NCBI GenBank assembly: GCA_030734395.1
Contig: JAUZTG010000041.1
Coordinates: 868,001-932,000 of the forward strand
DNA: 64,000 bases
Direction of reading: 5' to 3'
Source of the DNA: Sarocladium kiliense
Taxonomy: Eukaryota > Ascomycota > Sordariomycetes > Hypocreales > Sarocladiaceae
The notes beneath the pieces are model-generated. The model was not told where the DNA came from and searched no databases. It saw only the letters and a list, made by a program, of their open reading frames with translations. Position numbers and translations under genes: made by a program. Every line of letters begins with the position of its first letter. Within the stretch, counting starts at the first letter, position 1. Of the stretch, positions 35,012-45,277 are shown one piece after another.

Positions 35012-37615
35012 CTAAAACACAGCGTCGTCGTTCAGCCCTTCAAATAGATTCGCCATGTCTTGAAATGAGTAGTCAAGGATATACTGTCCGGAGAATGACA
35101 GGTTCTGCTCCTGCGTACGTGTTAGCATCGACTCATGACTCTACAATCGCAGGAACCTGGGCAGTGCTCTACAGTCATAAACACTTACACTGAGCCCAGA
35201 TATATATCCTTCGGCTTGAGGAACTGGCAGACTATTGCCGGACATTGGATGTGGTGCCGCATCCGGGATCGGGGATGTTGCAGAGCGCCCCTCATCAATC
35301 TCCTCGAGGTGCTTCTTCAGGATCTCTGCGCACTTCCGAGCGACGTTAGACTCATCCATGGCGCTCAGAATCTCTATCGCCATTTCGACAAGTCTTTGAA
35401 GAGACGCCATGCGATCGCTTTTGACGCGCTGCATGTATGATAGGACGGCTGCTGCGGCCATCATAACGTAGGTTGTGTTATACCACCTGAAAGACACACC
35501 AAAGTCAGCGAAGCGGACAAAAGTTTGTGGTTCGTATTGCTAAGGCGGGTATACCACGATCTGAAGTAGTCATGCCACTTGAAAGTCTCATGCATCAGCT
35601 CGATTGTCCTTTGGGCTGACGATACGCAGCTGTCTGCGCATTGTAGCATGGCAGACAGCTGGCCTTCGTTACCGGCCGCAATTTCATGGGAATAAAGATC
35701 GATATAGCCTCTGAAAAGTGCCATTCTGACATTATTGTACCCTGAACGCAGTTTGAGCACTGAAATAGATTCTTGTACGTAGCAATACTTACTCAACTCC
35801 AACACAAGCCTATGGCGGCGGCACCAATCTGGCTCTTTCAGCGCCTGGAAAGACTCCTGAAGTTCTGCAAGCGGATTGATCCAAGGAGGTAGGTCGGCTA
35901 TCCAGGAATCGAGTTCCGCTTCGAGCTGATCTGCAACATCGACATGTTCTGCACGATAGAGAGGCTTTCGAGTGTAAAACAGGGAAACTTTGCGGATGAT
36001 GCGGCTAAAGTCCATCATGCAAGGGATAATGCAATGCTCGGACTTGCTCTTGGTTGGCACGGGTCGGTTGTGGAATTCGTCGTGGCCAAGTGTATCGGTT
36101 CGGCCGAGGGAGAAGCTGGTTTCGATCTCGAGGGAGTACAGACCCCTAAGCGAGGCAAAAGAATAAGCATGGGATATCTTAAGAGGGAGGTAGGCCGCAC
36201 TGCAAGGCGACTTACCACCATGTCCTAGACAGCTCCTCAGAAAGGTGTGTCTTGTAGGCATGCGTGTCTCTGTTGAAGCCAGCCGAGATGCATGTTCGTA
36301 TTGCATGCCCAAGATATATCCAGGTCACTTCATCAGTCGTTTTGTTAGTATACCAAATGACCAGAACCAAGCAAGCATGAGACTACTCACAATGCGGTAT
36401 GAGCTCGTTCTGGCATATCTTCGCCTGTGAACCCTGTTAGCAGAACAACATCAAGCCTTCGACAGGACACACACCATCAAAAACAAGCAATGCACCGTAT
36501 CAAGATCGTTGCAAAAATGTGCACCGTCCAGATGTTTCAATGCCTCCCTGAACAACTTCCTACTCCATTCAAACCTCGTATAGCCATGTAAATGCTCCTC
36601 TGGCCACGGCCTCGTCAACGCCCCCAAGGACAGCAGCGCAAAGTACTTGGCTACAAAGCTAGCTGGAGGCGTGGGCGATGATCCCCACCAAAGCTTATGA
36701 GCCCCGGCGATGAAGGTGGCCTTGTCGATGATGGGTTGCATCGAGTGTATGCCGGAGAAGTATCCCTCGATGAAGATGAAGGCTTCGTTGAAGTAGAAGT
36801 TCTGAGGTGAGGTACCTTGGGCAGGGGAGGTGGCAGGGGAGCGAATGGCTTTGTGGGGGAAGGCTTGGTTGTGCATTGCTGAGACGAGAGAGACCTTTCT
36901 GGGGGAATCGCCGGATGCTGCAGAGGTGGAGGCGCGCTCGAGATCGCCGAGGAATGCGAGTGAAGAGGTATTGCCATGGAATTCGATGTCGTTGGTATGC
37001 TGATTGACGTCTGTGATTTCACCATCCACATCCTCTCCAACTTGTGATGCCGTGGCATTGACCAGCCTCTGTCTTTCGAACCGAGACGGTTGAAGACAAT
37101 CTTCATCTCTCTTCAGTGTAAGCACTGTAGGTTCAGTGCCAAGGCACGGCACGGGAGAAGCCAGGTCATCGCTCGAGCCCAGGATTGTGGTTGTCGTAAC
37201 AGATTCGATACTCTTCAGGCGGGCATGAAGCTGTCTGATTTCTGCCTCTAAGCTCCGCACCCTAGCGCTGAGTTCGCAGTCAGCTAACTTGGTTCATGCG
37301 GTTCGTACCGTTTCTACCGGGCTGGCTGCGCACGTTGACTCATGGAATTCTTCATTGCTGCCGCGAACGGCGCGACTGTATTTGCATGCGACGCGGGCGC
37401 CTTGTATGATAGGTAAGTAAGCTTCGCTTCCGTAGAGTAGAGCACTATTATTAGTGAGACTCACGTTCACAATGCGAACAACCAGGCCGAGACTCGTCAC
37501 ACTTATACTTCTTCAGCCTGCACCTCTCGCATGCTTGTATGGCACGCGGTCGTTTTCGCTTCTTCGAGAGTGAGTGGGCTCGCAAAGCGATGTCTCGTTC
37601 GCGGTCTGGTTCCAT
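35012..37615 (-). CDS. Zn2Cys6 transcription factor at the edge of a catabolic cluster
   Basis: Nine exons (37615-37465, 37400-37334, 37261-36475, 36424-36391, 36327-36216, 36145-35793, 35741-35555, 35486-35189, 35110-35012) join in phase to 695 residues. The zinc cluster is complete: C29-x2-C32-x6-C39-x6-C46-x2-C49-x6-C56 in QACERCRLKKYKCDESRPGC, preceded by a basic KKRKRPR. An intron splits it after E50. A coiled coil (VRSLEAEIRQLHARLKSI) follows. The regulatory domain (NEAFIFIEGYFSGIHSMQPI, then LTWIYLGHAIRTCISAGFNR, LSRTWWGLYSLEIETSFSLG) is the fungal_trans middle-homology region. It ends with an acidic, Phe-rich tail (NLFEGLNDDAVF), a plausible activation segment. No named orthologue is recognised. 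It lies next to the dioxygenase gene and is one of two candidate regulators for the shared CGG-N5-CCG sites. Confidence 0.87.
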
Positions 37616-38531
37616 CTCTCGAGGCAGAAGCTTCAGTTAGATTGAGATCCTCTTGGACCACACATGCTATAAGTACTGGAACAGTATGCCCTCTTCGCGC
37701 GATCTGTCGGTATAGAACTAGTCGGACAATTCCAGAACGATGCTGGTAATTGAACCGTATCCTGAGCCTTCAAGAAGACCTCATGTAAGTCCTTTCAAAC
37801 ATTGGATGTGTGAGCTTGTGGATCCTCTTGGTGACGCACGAAGCTATCTTTGAAGGAGAAGATGACGAGTGAAGGTCCATGGAATTCGCAGCTGGGCTGA
37901 AACGAACCGATTTGCCCGCCTTTGGAACAACGAACAACTTCACGGGTAGCAGTGACGGCAATGGATGAATCACATTCACACCACCAACTCAGACATGCAG
38001 CAGCCTAGCCCGGATGAGTCTGGGATCGGTCTTCTCGAGGTCCGACACCTTGAAAGACTGGGTTTAAGCGTGGAGGTAGAGTGAACCCTGTGCCCGGGAT
38101 GTGGGGTTGAACAGCTACGCGGGGTTGAGAAGCGAGGAGCGAGGGGCGCCATAGGCTGAAGCTTAATCCCCATCTTCTTGATATTCCAGGCTTTAGTTGC
38201 ATGGGGTCCAAGTGATTCTTCCGCTGAGTCATCGGAGGTACGAGCTGTGATATACTAGGGGAATACTTGCCAAGTGGCCTGAGACGAATGGCATGGACCT
38301 TAAGGTTTGCTATAGCGTGTCTTGAGCTGAAATTGAGGCGCTTTCAGACTTGGGAAATAGGCCTAGCATTGATTCATGCACCGAGGCCGAGCGAACGTGG
38401 ATAAACCAGCTGCAAGGCGTCCACACTGATCCCTGGTTTCCGCTCTCCCTTTCACATGTGAAGCCTTATGAGATCCTAGTTCAATTACGCATATGGTATT
38501 CTGTACTTACCCCTCTTGTCTCACCTGTTAC
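37616..38531. other. Intergenic region, regulator promoter / dioxygenase 3' end
   Basis: About 915 bases. I looked for the cluster's CTCGG-N5-CCGAG site here and did not find it, so the regulator may not control itself through that element. No coding frame is supported. Confidence 0.5.
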
Positions 38532-39631
38532 TTACACCCTCGTAACATTGATCTCCTTGCAAACACGAGCAAGTTTATCAGAGTCTACTTCCTCGACCTT
38601 GTCCGGCAGAACAAACCCTTCAAACGGCTTGCCCGCCTCCTGAATCAACGTCTCAATCCCTGGTCCATTCGTAAACGACAAAGCCTTGACAAATGTCGAC
38701 GCAAAGCTCAGCTTGAAGCCCTGACCGGCAGAGATGACCAGTGTCTCCCCATCGTAGAGCACATTCTCGCCCGGTGACCCCTCCAGCTCGACTTTCAGCT
38801 TGCCCTCGGCTACGATGAAGCAGTGGTCCACGGTCGCGAACTTGACGTACGATTCGAATATCGAGCTCTTGTAGGCGCTTGACGACTCAATACTTGACAT
38901 GGCGAATTTACCTCCGTTCTGACTAGCGAGGATGAACGGACGGGACAGGAGGCCGCCAGCCATCCATCGCGGACCTGTATTCGCCCGAAGAAAGTACGGT
39001 TGCAGAGGATCGGCCAGCTTGTTTTCCGAGTCACGCCAGTCGCTGAGCTCTGGGGCTTGGTATTCGCGAACGAAGTGTACGTCGAACTTGTCCTTGGCAG
39101 CCATCATCTTGGGGATCAGCGTCTCCTTGAGGTTCCTGGAATCGTACTCTGGGAGCAGCACGCCGTCGTAAGGTTCCGACACGTAGCGGAAGAAGTCGAT
39201 CCAGTCGCCTGGTGCTACGAGTCCAATCGACTCGCTGTGAGGACCAATCCACTCGGGGTTGTGGATGACTTTCTACATGGCTCTCAGTCACATATTCGCT
39301 CGCTGTTTTAGCCGTCGTGTTCACTCACCGGAGGCACATAGGCGAAATCGCCGGGACCTAGGAGACGGCACTGATCACCGTTCCACAACTTCATATAGCC
39401 CTTTGTCATGAGAAACACATCATGCGCCTCGTCGTGCCAATGGAAGCCCGGCGCGTCAGATAGAACTGCACCGCCAGTAAAGACAGCGATGCCGCCGTTT
39501 GTCTGCTTCGCAGAGGCAAGAATACGGAAGACTCCTTTGCTGCCGGGAATGGTGAGCTTCTCGCCCGCCAATTGTGGGAGGATGTAGCTCGTGCGGGAGT
39601 CAGGCGGAGTGTTCTGAACTGGGATGGCCAT
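38532..39631 (-). CDS. Quercetin 2,3-dioxygenase-like bicupin
   Basis: Fungal quercetinases open the C ring of flavonols with O2, giving CO and a phenolic depside. Exons 39631-39329 and 39272-38532 (56-bp intron) give 347 residues, a normal length. The first cupin has GFHWHDEAHDVFLMTKG (metal ligands H64, H66 and the Glu position filled by D71), then GDFAYVPPKVIHNPEW with H105. The family's usual ligand set is H-x-H-x4-E and H, so the Glu-to-Asp change is notable. The second cupin (YVKFATVDHCFIVAEGKLKV) has no visible ligand triad, as in other fungal quercetinases. There is no signal peptide, although many fungal quercetinases are secreted, so an intracellular role or another phenolic substrate is possible. 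It is divergent from an esterase gene, with a shared CGG-N5-CCG site between them. Confidence 0.85.
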
Positions 39632-40168
39632 TTTGCTGAACAATGCTGGAAGTTTAGATAGCTGAAAGTAATGAAGAATTGCGTGAAAGTAGTGCTTGCC
39701 AAAGACTCTAATGACAAGTAATGAAGTTTGCGACACGAGCCGGCTTTTAGATCATATATGTTGCGACGTTTACCGATCAAGGTACGTAGACTGCACCAGA
39801 TCATTACACCATACAACTCCGGAATCTCTGATCATGCGGGGAACATGGCTCCAATTCCCGAGTCGCGGAGCCGGTCTGAAGAGAATGGTTGGGGTCATGA
39901 GGCTGACGCGTAGGTCGGATGGTTGGAACCTCCGCCGAGGTGGAGGGAGACTCGGAAAAGCCGAGCCAAAGTCTACGTACCCCATTGAAGCTGGGAGTCA
40001 ACATCGTCACCCTCACTGCTGTGGTTCTCGTTCTGTAGAGAGAAGAAGACACAGATCGGAGCGTCAGAACTGCCGTGTTTGCTTTCCATTTATTCAAGCT
40101 GCTCTCTGCACCACACAACACCCATTCGATCCAACTCTAAGCACATCGCGTTTCCCTTCACACCAAAG
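39632..40168. other. Divergent promoter, quercetinase-like / esterase genes
   Basis: About 540 bases shared by two divergent genes. It carries the CTCGG-N5-CCGAG site listed next and further CGG triplets near 39865-39945. Confidence 0.6.
39951..39965. promoter_or_regulatory. CTCGG-N5-CCGAG inverted repeat in the dioxygenase/esterase promoter
   Basis: CTCGGAAAAGCCGAG is a perfect 5+5 inverted repeat around five bases, the classic CGG-N5-CCG form of a Zn2Cys6 dimer site. It lies 320 bases from the dioxygenase ATG and 204 from the esterase ATG. Near-identical sites occur at 44979 and 48633. Confidence 0.65.
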
Positions 40169-41336
40169 ATGAGTGCGCCAGATCACTTCTCATCGGTCTA
40201 TAAGCGAGTCGACGGGCAGGGGATTAATGCACTCATTTATCTGCCGACTTCGGCTGCTCACAGGTTTAAGCCGTGCCCCGTTAGTACGTGACCTGAATCG
40301 TTATCCATCTTCAAGAGCTTGAGCTACTGCAACCATCCTCCAAATCCATTGTCGCATAACTGCTTGTGTAGCAAAACACATAGATCGCTAACGTCTGATA
40401 GTCATCAATATCCATGGCGGCGCCTTTATGCTGGGCTCAGCCCGGATGGTCAACCAGGATCAGATCCGGTACTGCTCAGAGCGTGGATGGATCACGGTGG
40501 TCCCAAACCACCGACTCTGTCCCGGTGTCAACCTTCTCGAAGGACCTATAACAGACTGTCGCGATTTGCTATCTTGGATCTATGAGAAGGGTCTTGAGAA
40601 AGAGATCATCGCGAACAGCCCACCAGATACCAATATTCGAATTGACTACGATCATGTCTTCGCTTTTGGCACTTCTTCTGGCGGCCATCTAAGCTTATGT
40701 CTTGTGAGTGAGATTAAATCTTAGTGTCGTTTTATGTTATACCAGTGGCTATCCTGCTCATACCAACCCCAGGGCTTCGACGTTCCGCGTCCGCCAGCTG
40801 CCATCTTCGACATGTACGGCCCCTGTTACTTCCGGCATCCATTCTGGAAGTCCAAGCTCGCCCATGTAGCTTCCAAAATTCCAGAAGGCTTAAGCTCCGA
40901 GTTCATGAACCAAGTATACGAGCAACGGCCTATTCCCATCGAAGGTGGCATCTCCCTGGAGGGCCAGGCGAGAGACCATGGACCAGGCTTCAAAGACCCT
41001 CGGCAGGCTTTCTGCCTGTCAAATATTGCTAATGGCCGTGTTCTCGACGTCATCTTTCCTTCGGGAGATTGGCAAAAGGTTGATCCTTTACTCAATATCA
41101 GCGAGTCGTTCCCCCCTACATTCATCGTGCACGGCGAAGCAGATACGATGGTGCCGCTTGAGTTAAGCCAAGAGTTGTATTCTGCGCTACGGAAGTCTGG
41201 GGTGGAGTGCGGAATGCGTGTGATAGCTGGGGAAGAGCACACGTTTGCTGCCAAGATGAAGGTAGGCTCGCAAACATGGGACCTGCATCTTGAAGGATTT
41301 GCATTCTTGGAGAAGAGGATGAAAAGAAACGGCTGA
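40169..41336 (+). CDS. Alpha/beta hydrolase, hormone-sensitive-lipase type (candidate depside/phenolic esterase)
   Basis: Exons 40169-40283, 40402-40703 and 40773-41336 join in phase to 326 residues. The oxyanion motif HGG (INIHGGAF, about residues 43-45) and nucleophile elbow G128-T-S130-S-G-G (FAFGTSSGGHLSLCL) are intact. The acid is in VHGEADTMVP (about 263) and the base His in GEEHTF (about 294). The HGG plus GxSxG set is the HSL (esterase/lipase) class. There is no signal peptide. It is transcribed divergently from a quercetinase-like gene through a shared regulator site. A depside ester is the known product of quercetinase, so hydrolysis of such an ester is a reasonable but unproven role. 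Another carboxylester substrate is equally possible. Confidence 0.88.
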
Positions 41337-41687
41337 GAGAGTTATTTGTTTCACGTCCAATGCCCCTTGTGTCGAGCAATTCATGATCATCTAGAACACA
41401 CATATGTATGAACGCAGAACTGCCATAGGGACAAACAAGCCTGCAATAAATACGGCCTTGATGTTTCAGTAACATCAGCACAGTTCCTTATTAACTTCAG
41501 ATCCATGTCACACTCAAAAGACCCCACGGTCAATCGCAACAAGAAGATGGGAGCAGATTCATTGAACAGTAGCCCTTGGTTGCATTCTACATTGAGGTTC
41601 GACCTTAGAACCTTAAACATGGACTTCAGTGTCATGGACTCTGATAGTAAAGGACCTTCTTCCACATAACTTTGATTAACAAGCCTC
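41337..41687. other. Convergent 3' region, esterase / MFS genes
   Basis: About 350 bases with the 3' ends of convergent genes. Nothing else was seen. Confidence 0.6.
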
Positions 41688-43373
41688 CTAGTCCACATTA
41701 TATCCCTCAAGCCAAGACTCTGTCTTGCGCGCAATCTTAGGTCCCCAAAAGTACAGTGGTGCTGTAAGGAGGAGCAAAACAAACAAGATCATGCCAAGTG
41801 TGAGGAACATAAGCCACTGGTCTTTGAACCACCATTCCGTTGTCGCAAAGGAGATACCAGCGCCGATGGCGTTCTTGAAGACGTTGACAACAACACCAAT
41901 ATCGATGGCCTTACGAGGATGGATATCTGTGGCGTAAGAGATAAGGACGGTGCAGCCACCTGTCAAGTTCATGTTGATAATAGCCCAAAGGAATCCGATG
42001 ACGGCCCAATGCCAGTGGCGCTCAAAGCCCACACCGACGAGTGTGACCGCGATAGGCAAAATGATGGCCAGAGGTGCCAGGATTGGCAGGATGACCTCGG
42101 GTTTGAACTGGCCATGGCGGCGATAGTGTCGAGCTGACAACCAATCTGCAAAAGGACCGCCAATCACCATACCAGTCAGAAGACCAATGAGAGGAGCAAT
42201 GTTGAAAAGTCCAATCTGGGCGGGTGTCCAGAGCATCGGAGGTTGTGAGAACAACATGGATACAAGAATGGAAGCAGCTATTGTCGACGAGATGGTCACA
42301 CCAAAAGTGAGAACCGTGAGCAAGACGGCTGGGACAGCCAGGATACGGTATGGAACAACAGCCAGGGCCCAAAGGCTGGCGACTGGGTGTTGATGCGAGA
42401 TCTTGAAGAAGAACGACCTGCGTCTCCAGAGAGCATATCGAGAAGCTGATATGTTGGATGGGGCTGGTGAAGAGCCTTCGTAACACTCTGCCTGGCCAGC
42501 CGACGAGTCTCCAGAGCGATGTTTGGCCTCATCGGTAACCTCGGCGCCGGAACCTGGCTCCGAGATGGTCATGACTGGATCGCCAGGAACCCGGATGTTC
42601 ATGATCGGCTCTGGAAACATGATGACAAAGCCGAACAGATTAAGGGCTGAGATACCGCCAAAGAGGTACAACGGGTATCTCCAGCTTCCGAGATCCTGAA
42701 CCATGTAACCAGCAATTAGTGGTCCAAACACCGTGCCGGCACCAAGGGCGAATGTGTAAGCGCTCATTGCACGGCCGATCACCTCCTGGGGAAAGAGAAT
42801 AACGACCATGACTGGGCCAAGCGATTCCACGATGCCGCCACCAAGTCCACCCACGATTCGAGCAGCTAGGAGGGATCCATGACTCTGTGCAGCAGCCTGC
42901 CAGAAGAAGCAGGCTGTGAAGATAATGAGACCGAGGAGAATGGTGTATCTGCTGCCAATGTAGGCGACAGAGGGAACAGCCCAGACATTCTAGGATTGCT
43001 ATTAGCATCCAGTGTCATCTCATCGTCTCCTTGATGTACTCACTCCGAGTCCAATAGCTAGCGTAGCCCAGCTAGCCAGCTGAGCTGTCTCATTGCTATC
43101 CGTATGGAACGTCTGGATAAGAGAGCCCATCATGGGTGGCAAGGAGGCTGAGAGAAACTGACCCATCATGACGAACCAGCATAGCGAGCCGTACATACAG
43201 ATACGCCACCACAGCGGCCAAGACTGCAGAAGAGACATAATTAGCCTTCATGTCGCTCACAAATATGACTCGGGAGCAATTCCAGAATTGAAGAAACGTA
43301 AACTGCAAAGGGCACAACTCACCAGAGGGCCACCAGGCGCAAGCTGCGCTGGTCCAAAGTCAAGTTGAGCCAT
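41688..43373 (-). CDS. MFS transporter, 12-TM DHA1/Hol1-like
   Basis: Exons 43373-43323, 43223-43044 and 42989-41688 join in phase to 510 residues. The short N-terminus (MAQLDFGPAQLAPGGPLSWP) runs into TM1 (CMYGSLCWFVMMGQFLSASL). Motif-like segments include the ARIVGGLGGGIVESLGPVMV region (TM4) and GAGTVFGPLIAGYMVQDLGS in TM5 (a motif C-like GxxxGPLIAG). A large central cytosolic loop follows (about residues 200-260) with charged, Ser-rich sequence. The second half has IAPLIGLLTGMVIGGPFADW and a YRRHGQFKPEVILPIL stretch seen in Hol1-like carriers. The substrate is unknown; within the cluster it could import a phenolic or export an intermediate. I found no full CTCGG-N5-CCGAG site upstream, only a CCGAGTTT half-like match near 43643. 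Confidence 0.88.
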
Positions 43374-44027
43374 TCTTTCAAAAGTCGGAATTTCAGGCTG
43401 GTAGAGCTGAGCAACAACTGAAGCAGCGCTGAGGTTGCTTGTCGTTGAAGGGGGGGGGGGGGGGGGGGGCAGGAAACTTCAATAGGCCAACCTGTCTATA
43501 CTTGTATTTCGAACGACTCCACGGAAAGGTCGGGGAAAGCCCCCAGCTTTAATCTTTGTGGGGAAAATACCTTTCGTGGAGAAGCAGTCTTTTCGTGGGG
43601 AAAGCGTCTCGCCCTTAGCAAAGCCATGTAACCATGGATAGTCCGAGTTTGCTGTGGTTATCGCGATTCGGGTTCGACCTCCACCCCCGCGGTTCCGAGC
43701 AAGCCACAAAGCCTCCGTGGGCCCAAACCTTCATCCTATCCCTTGTCCGAACCACATTTATTTAGGAATTGCAGGCACATGCTTCGGTTATCTAATGGGG
43801 TAACCGTGGTTACGTGACAGGCCAGCGCGCGTCAGAATGAAACCGATCAGAACTGCCGATACTTGAAAGGTGCCGTTCATGTTTGCCGTGATGCAAGCTG
43901 TGCAAGGTCCGGACAGTGGCGTCTCGCCCAGATCGAACGTCGATGTTGGGATTCTGCACCTCGGCTGAGAGCACATTGTAACACAATTTAACTGATAACA
44001 CCAACTTTGCATTCATGGAAAAACCTG
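43374..44027. other. Intergenic region with a G20 run, MFS promoter
   Basis: About 650 bases between two minus-strand genes. It contains 20 consecutive G at 43450-43469 and short GGGGAAA repeats at 43535-43605. No coding frame is recognised. Confidence 0.5.
43450..43469. repeat. Poly(G) homopolymer, 20 bases
   Basis: Twenty consecutive G on the plus strand, about 77-96 bases upstream of the MFS start codon (template strand C-run). Such runs can form G-quadruplexes and are error-prone in sequencing, so the exact length should be treated with caution. Confidence 0.85.
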
Positions 44028-44680
44028 CTAACTGAGCGCCTTCGGCTTCATTCCCGAAATCTTCCACTGCCCATTGATCTTCACATAACTCATCGTAACC
44101 ACCACGCGCCGGCTTGATACATCCACTACTGACTTGGAGTCCTCCTCCGACACCTTGATACTTTCGGATCGTACTTGGTGATAGGCAGTCACCTCCGTGC
44201 TGCTCACGACCTCAAGTCTAGTTGCGCCAAGAAGATGCTGCGTGCGCAGAAGTGGATTGCCAAACATCTTTGGGCTGCTGGCCATACCTACAAAGTCTTC
44301 AGCTGGCATGTCATAATGGACTTGGCCAGTGAGGTCCGAGTAGTCCGCCTGTACGGCATGTTAGGGTTTTTGTGAGCTAAAGGGAGTGCGAAACAACGTT
44401 CTTACCAGTAGTTTCGGTGCCAAAAGCTCCCTCAATAATTCGAAGTCCTGGTGATGTCCCAAGGTCAGCGTTCGTGATGATTTGCGTTTGGGCCAGGGTC
44501 ATGTTAGATGAAGATCTGACCTTTGTGTCATATGAGTTGGCCCAATCAAAAGCCAGGTTGAGGATGGCAATATGATCTAGAGAAAGGGTATCACACGCAT
44601 CAGCCCATGTTCATCGCAAAGCATCCTCGTTCCAATAGTCTCATACACTTACCCTCGCCCTCAATGCTTAGTGACGCCAT
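44028..44680 (-). CDS. Scytalone-dehydratase-fold protein (SnoaL/NTF2-like), divergent active site
   Basis: Four exons (44680-44653, 44576-44521, 44447-44406, 44348-44028) join in phase to 148 residues. The sequence tracks scytalone dehydratase, the DHN-melanin enzyme: LAFDWANSYDTKDFELLREL, then MPAEDFVGMASSP, TQHLLGATRLEVVSSTEVTA and KINGQWKISGMKP. By alignment from memory with the rice-blast enzyme, Y25, Y45 and H80 match its Y30, Y50 and catalytic H85. The second catalytic His (H110) falls on S105, and S129/N131 fall on hydrophobic residues. The C-terminal arm that closes the pocket is also missing (it ends KPKALS). A true scytalone dehydratase is therefore unlikely. A dehydratase, cyclase or isomerase acting on another polyphenol is more plausible. 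It is divergent from the FAD monooxygenase with a perfect regulator palindrome between them. Confidence 0.85.
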
Positions 44681-45277
44681 TGTTCGTTCGCAATGGCAAC
44701 AAATTTGGAAGAATAGTTGTTTGAAGAGTTTCAATACGAAAACGGAAGCGCAGTCTGGCAGTTAGAAGAATTGAGATGACGCGGAAGATGACTTCGTTGC
44801 ATGTACAATACTTGAGATATGTTCCCGGACGAGGCTGGAAGTCCCGGGGGGTTGTTTGAAGCTAGCAAGGACGCATAAAAGTCAAAAACGCCTATCAGGC
44901 CACTGTACAACCCTGCTCAGCCTATATTCCCTTGCTATGTCACAGAAGCTGGGCTTCGTGATTCGAGGCCCTCGAAAACTCGGAATACCCGAGTTTCCAC
45001 ACTTACACCGTTCCCCCGCCTCCCCGCGTTTCTCCAACCTCCGTCTTCCGATCCCCATTTCCTAAAAAGGGTCATGTGGATGTTACTATTAAGCGACGAA
45101 CATGCCGGATGAACCGGCGAAGTCGCATGGCCTCTGGCGGTCTGTTGCCATTGAAGTCGCTCCCGACCAATACATAGAGCTCAGGGTATTTCAACCTCTC
45201 TTCGTCGCCTTGAGCCAGAGGCGATGGGCACGCACCATAGCACACACCTCACTCTCTAAACACACCAAACCGTGAAG
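44681..45277. other. Divergent promoter, SCD-like / FAD monooxygenase genes
   Basis: About 600 bases shared by two divergent genes, with the AAACTCGG-N5-CCGAGTTT palindrome near its middle (listed next). An open frame at 44856-45065 has no domain. Confidence 0.6.
44976..44996. promoter_or_regulatory. AAACTCGG-N5-CCGAGTTT perfect palindrome
   Basis: A perfect 8+8 inverted repeat around five bases (AATAC), again CGG-N5-CCG. It lies 296 bases from the SCD-like ATG and 282 from the monooxygenase ATG, so it could serve both genes. The core CTCGGAATACCCGAG closely matches the sites at 39951 and 48633. Confidence 0.7.

Noticed and set aside
37294..37333. Alternative donors (GTAGAA, GTACGA) for exon 2 of the 35.0-37.6 kb regulator
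   Set aside because: Both break phase with the next exon; GTGCGC at 37333 keeps it and leads directly into the coiled coil.
43374..44027. A full CTCGG-N5-CCGAG site in the promoter of the cluster's MFS gene
   Set aside because: Only a CCGAGTTT half-like match and a CGG-N2-CCG arrangement were found, so the gene is not claimed as a member of the shared-site set.
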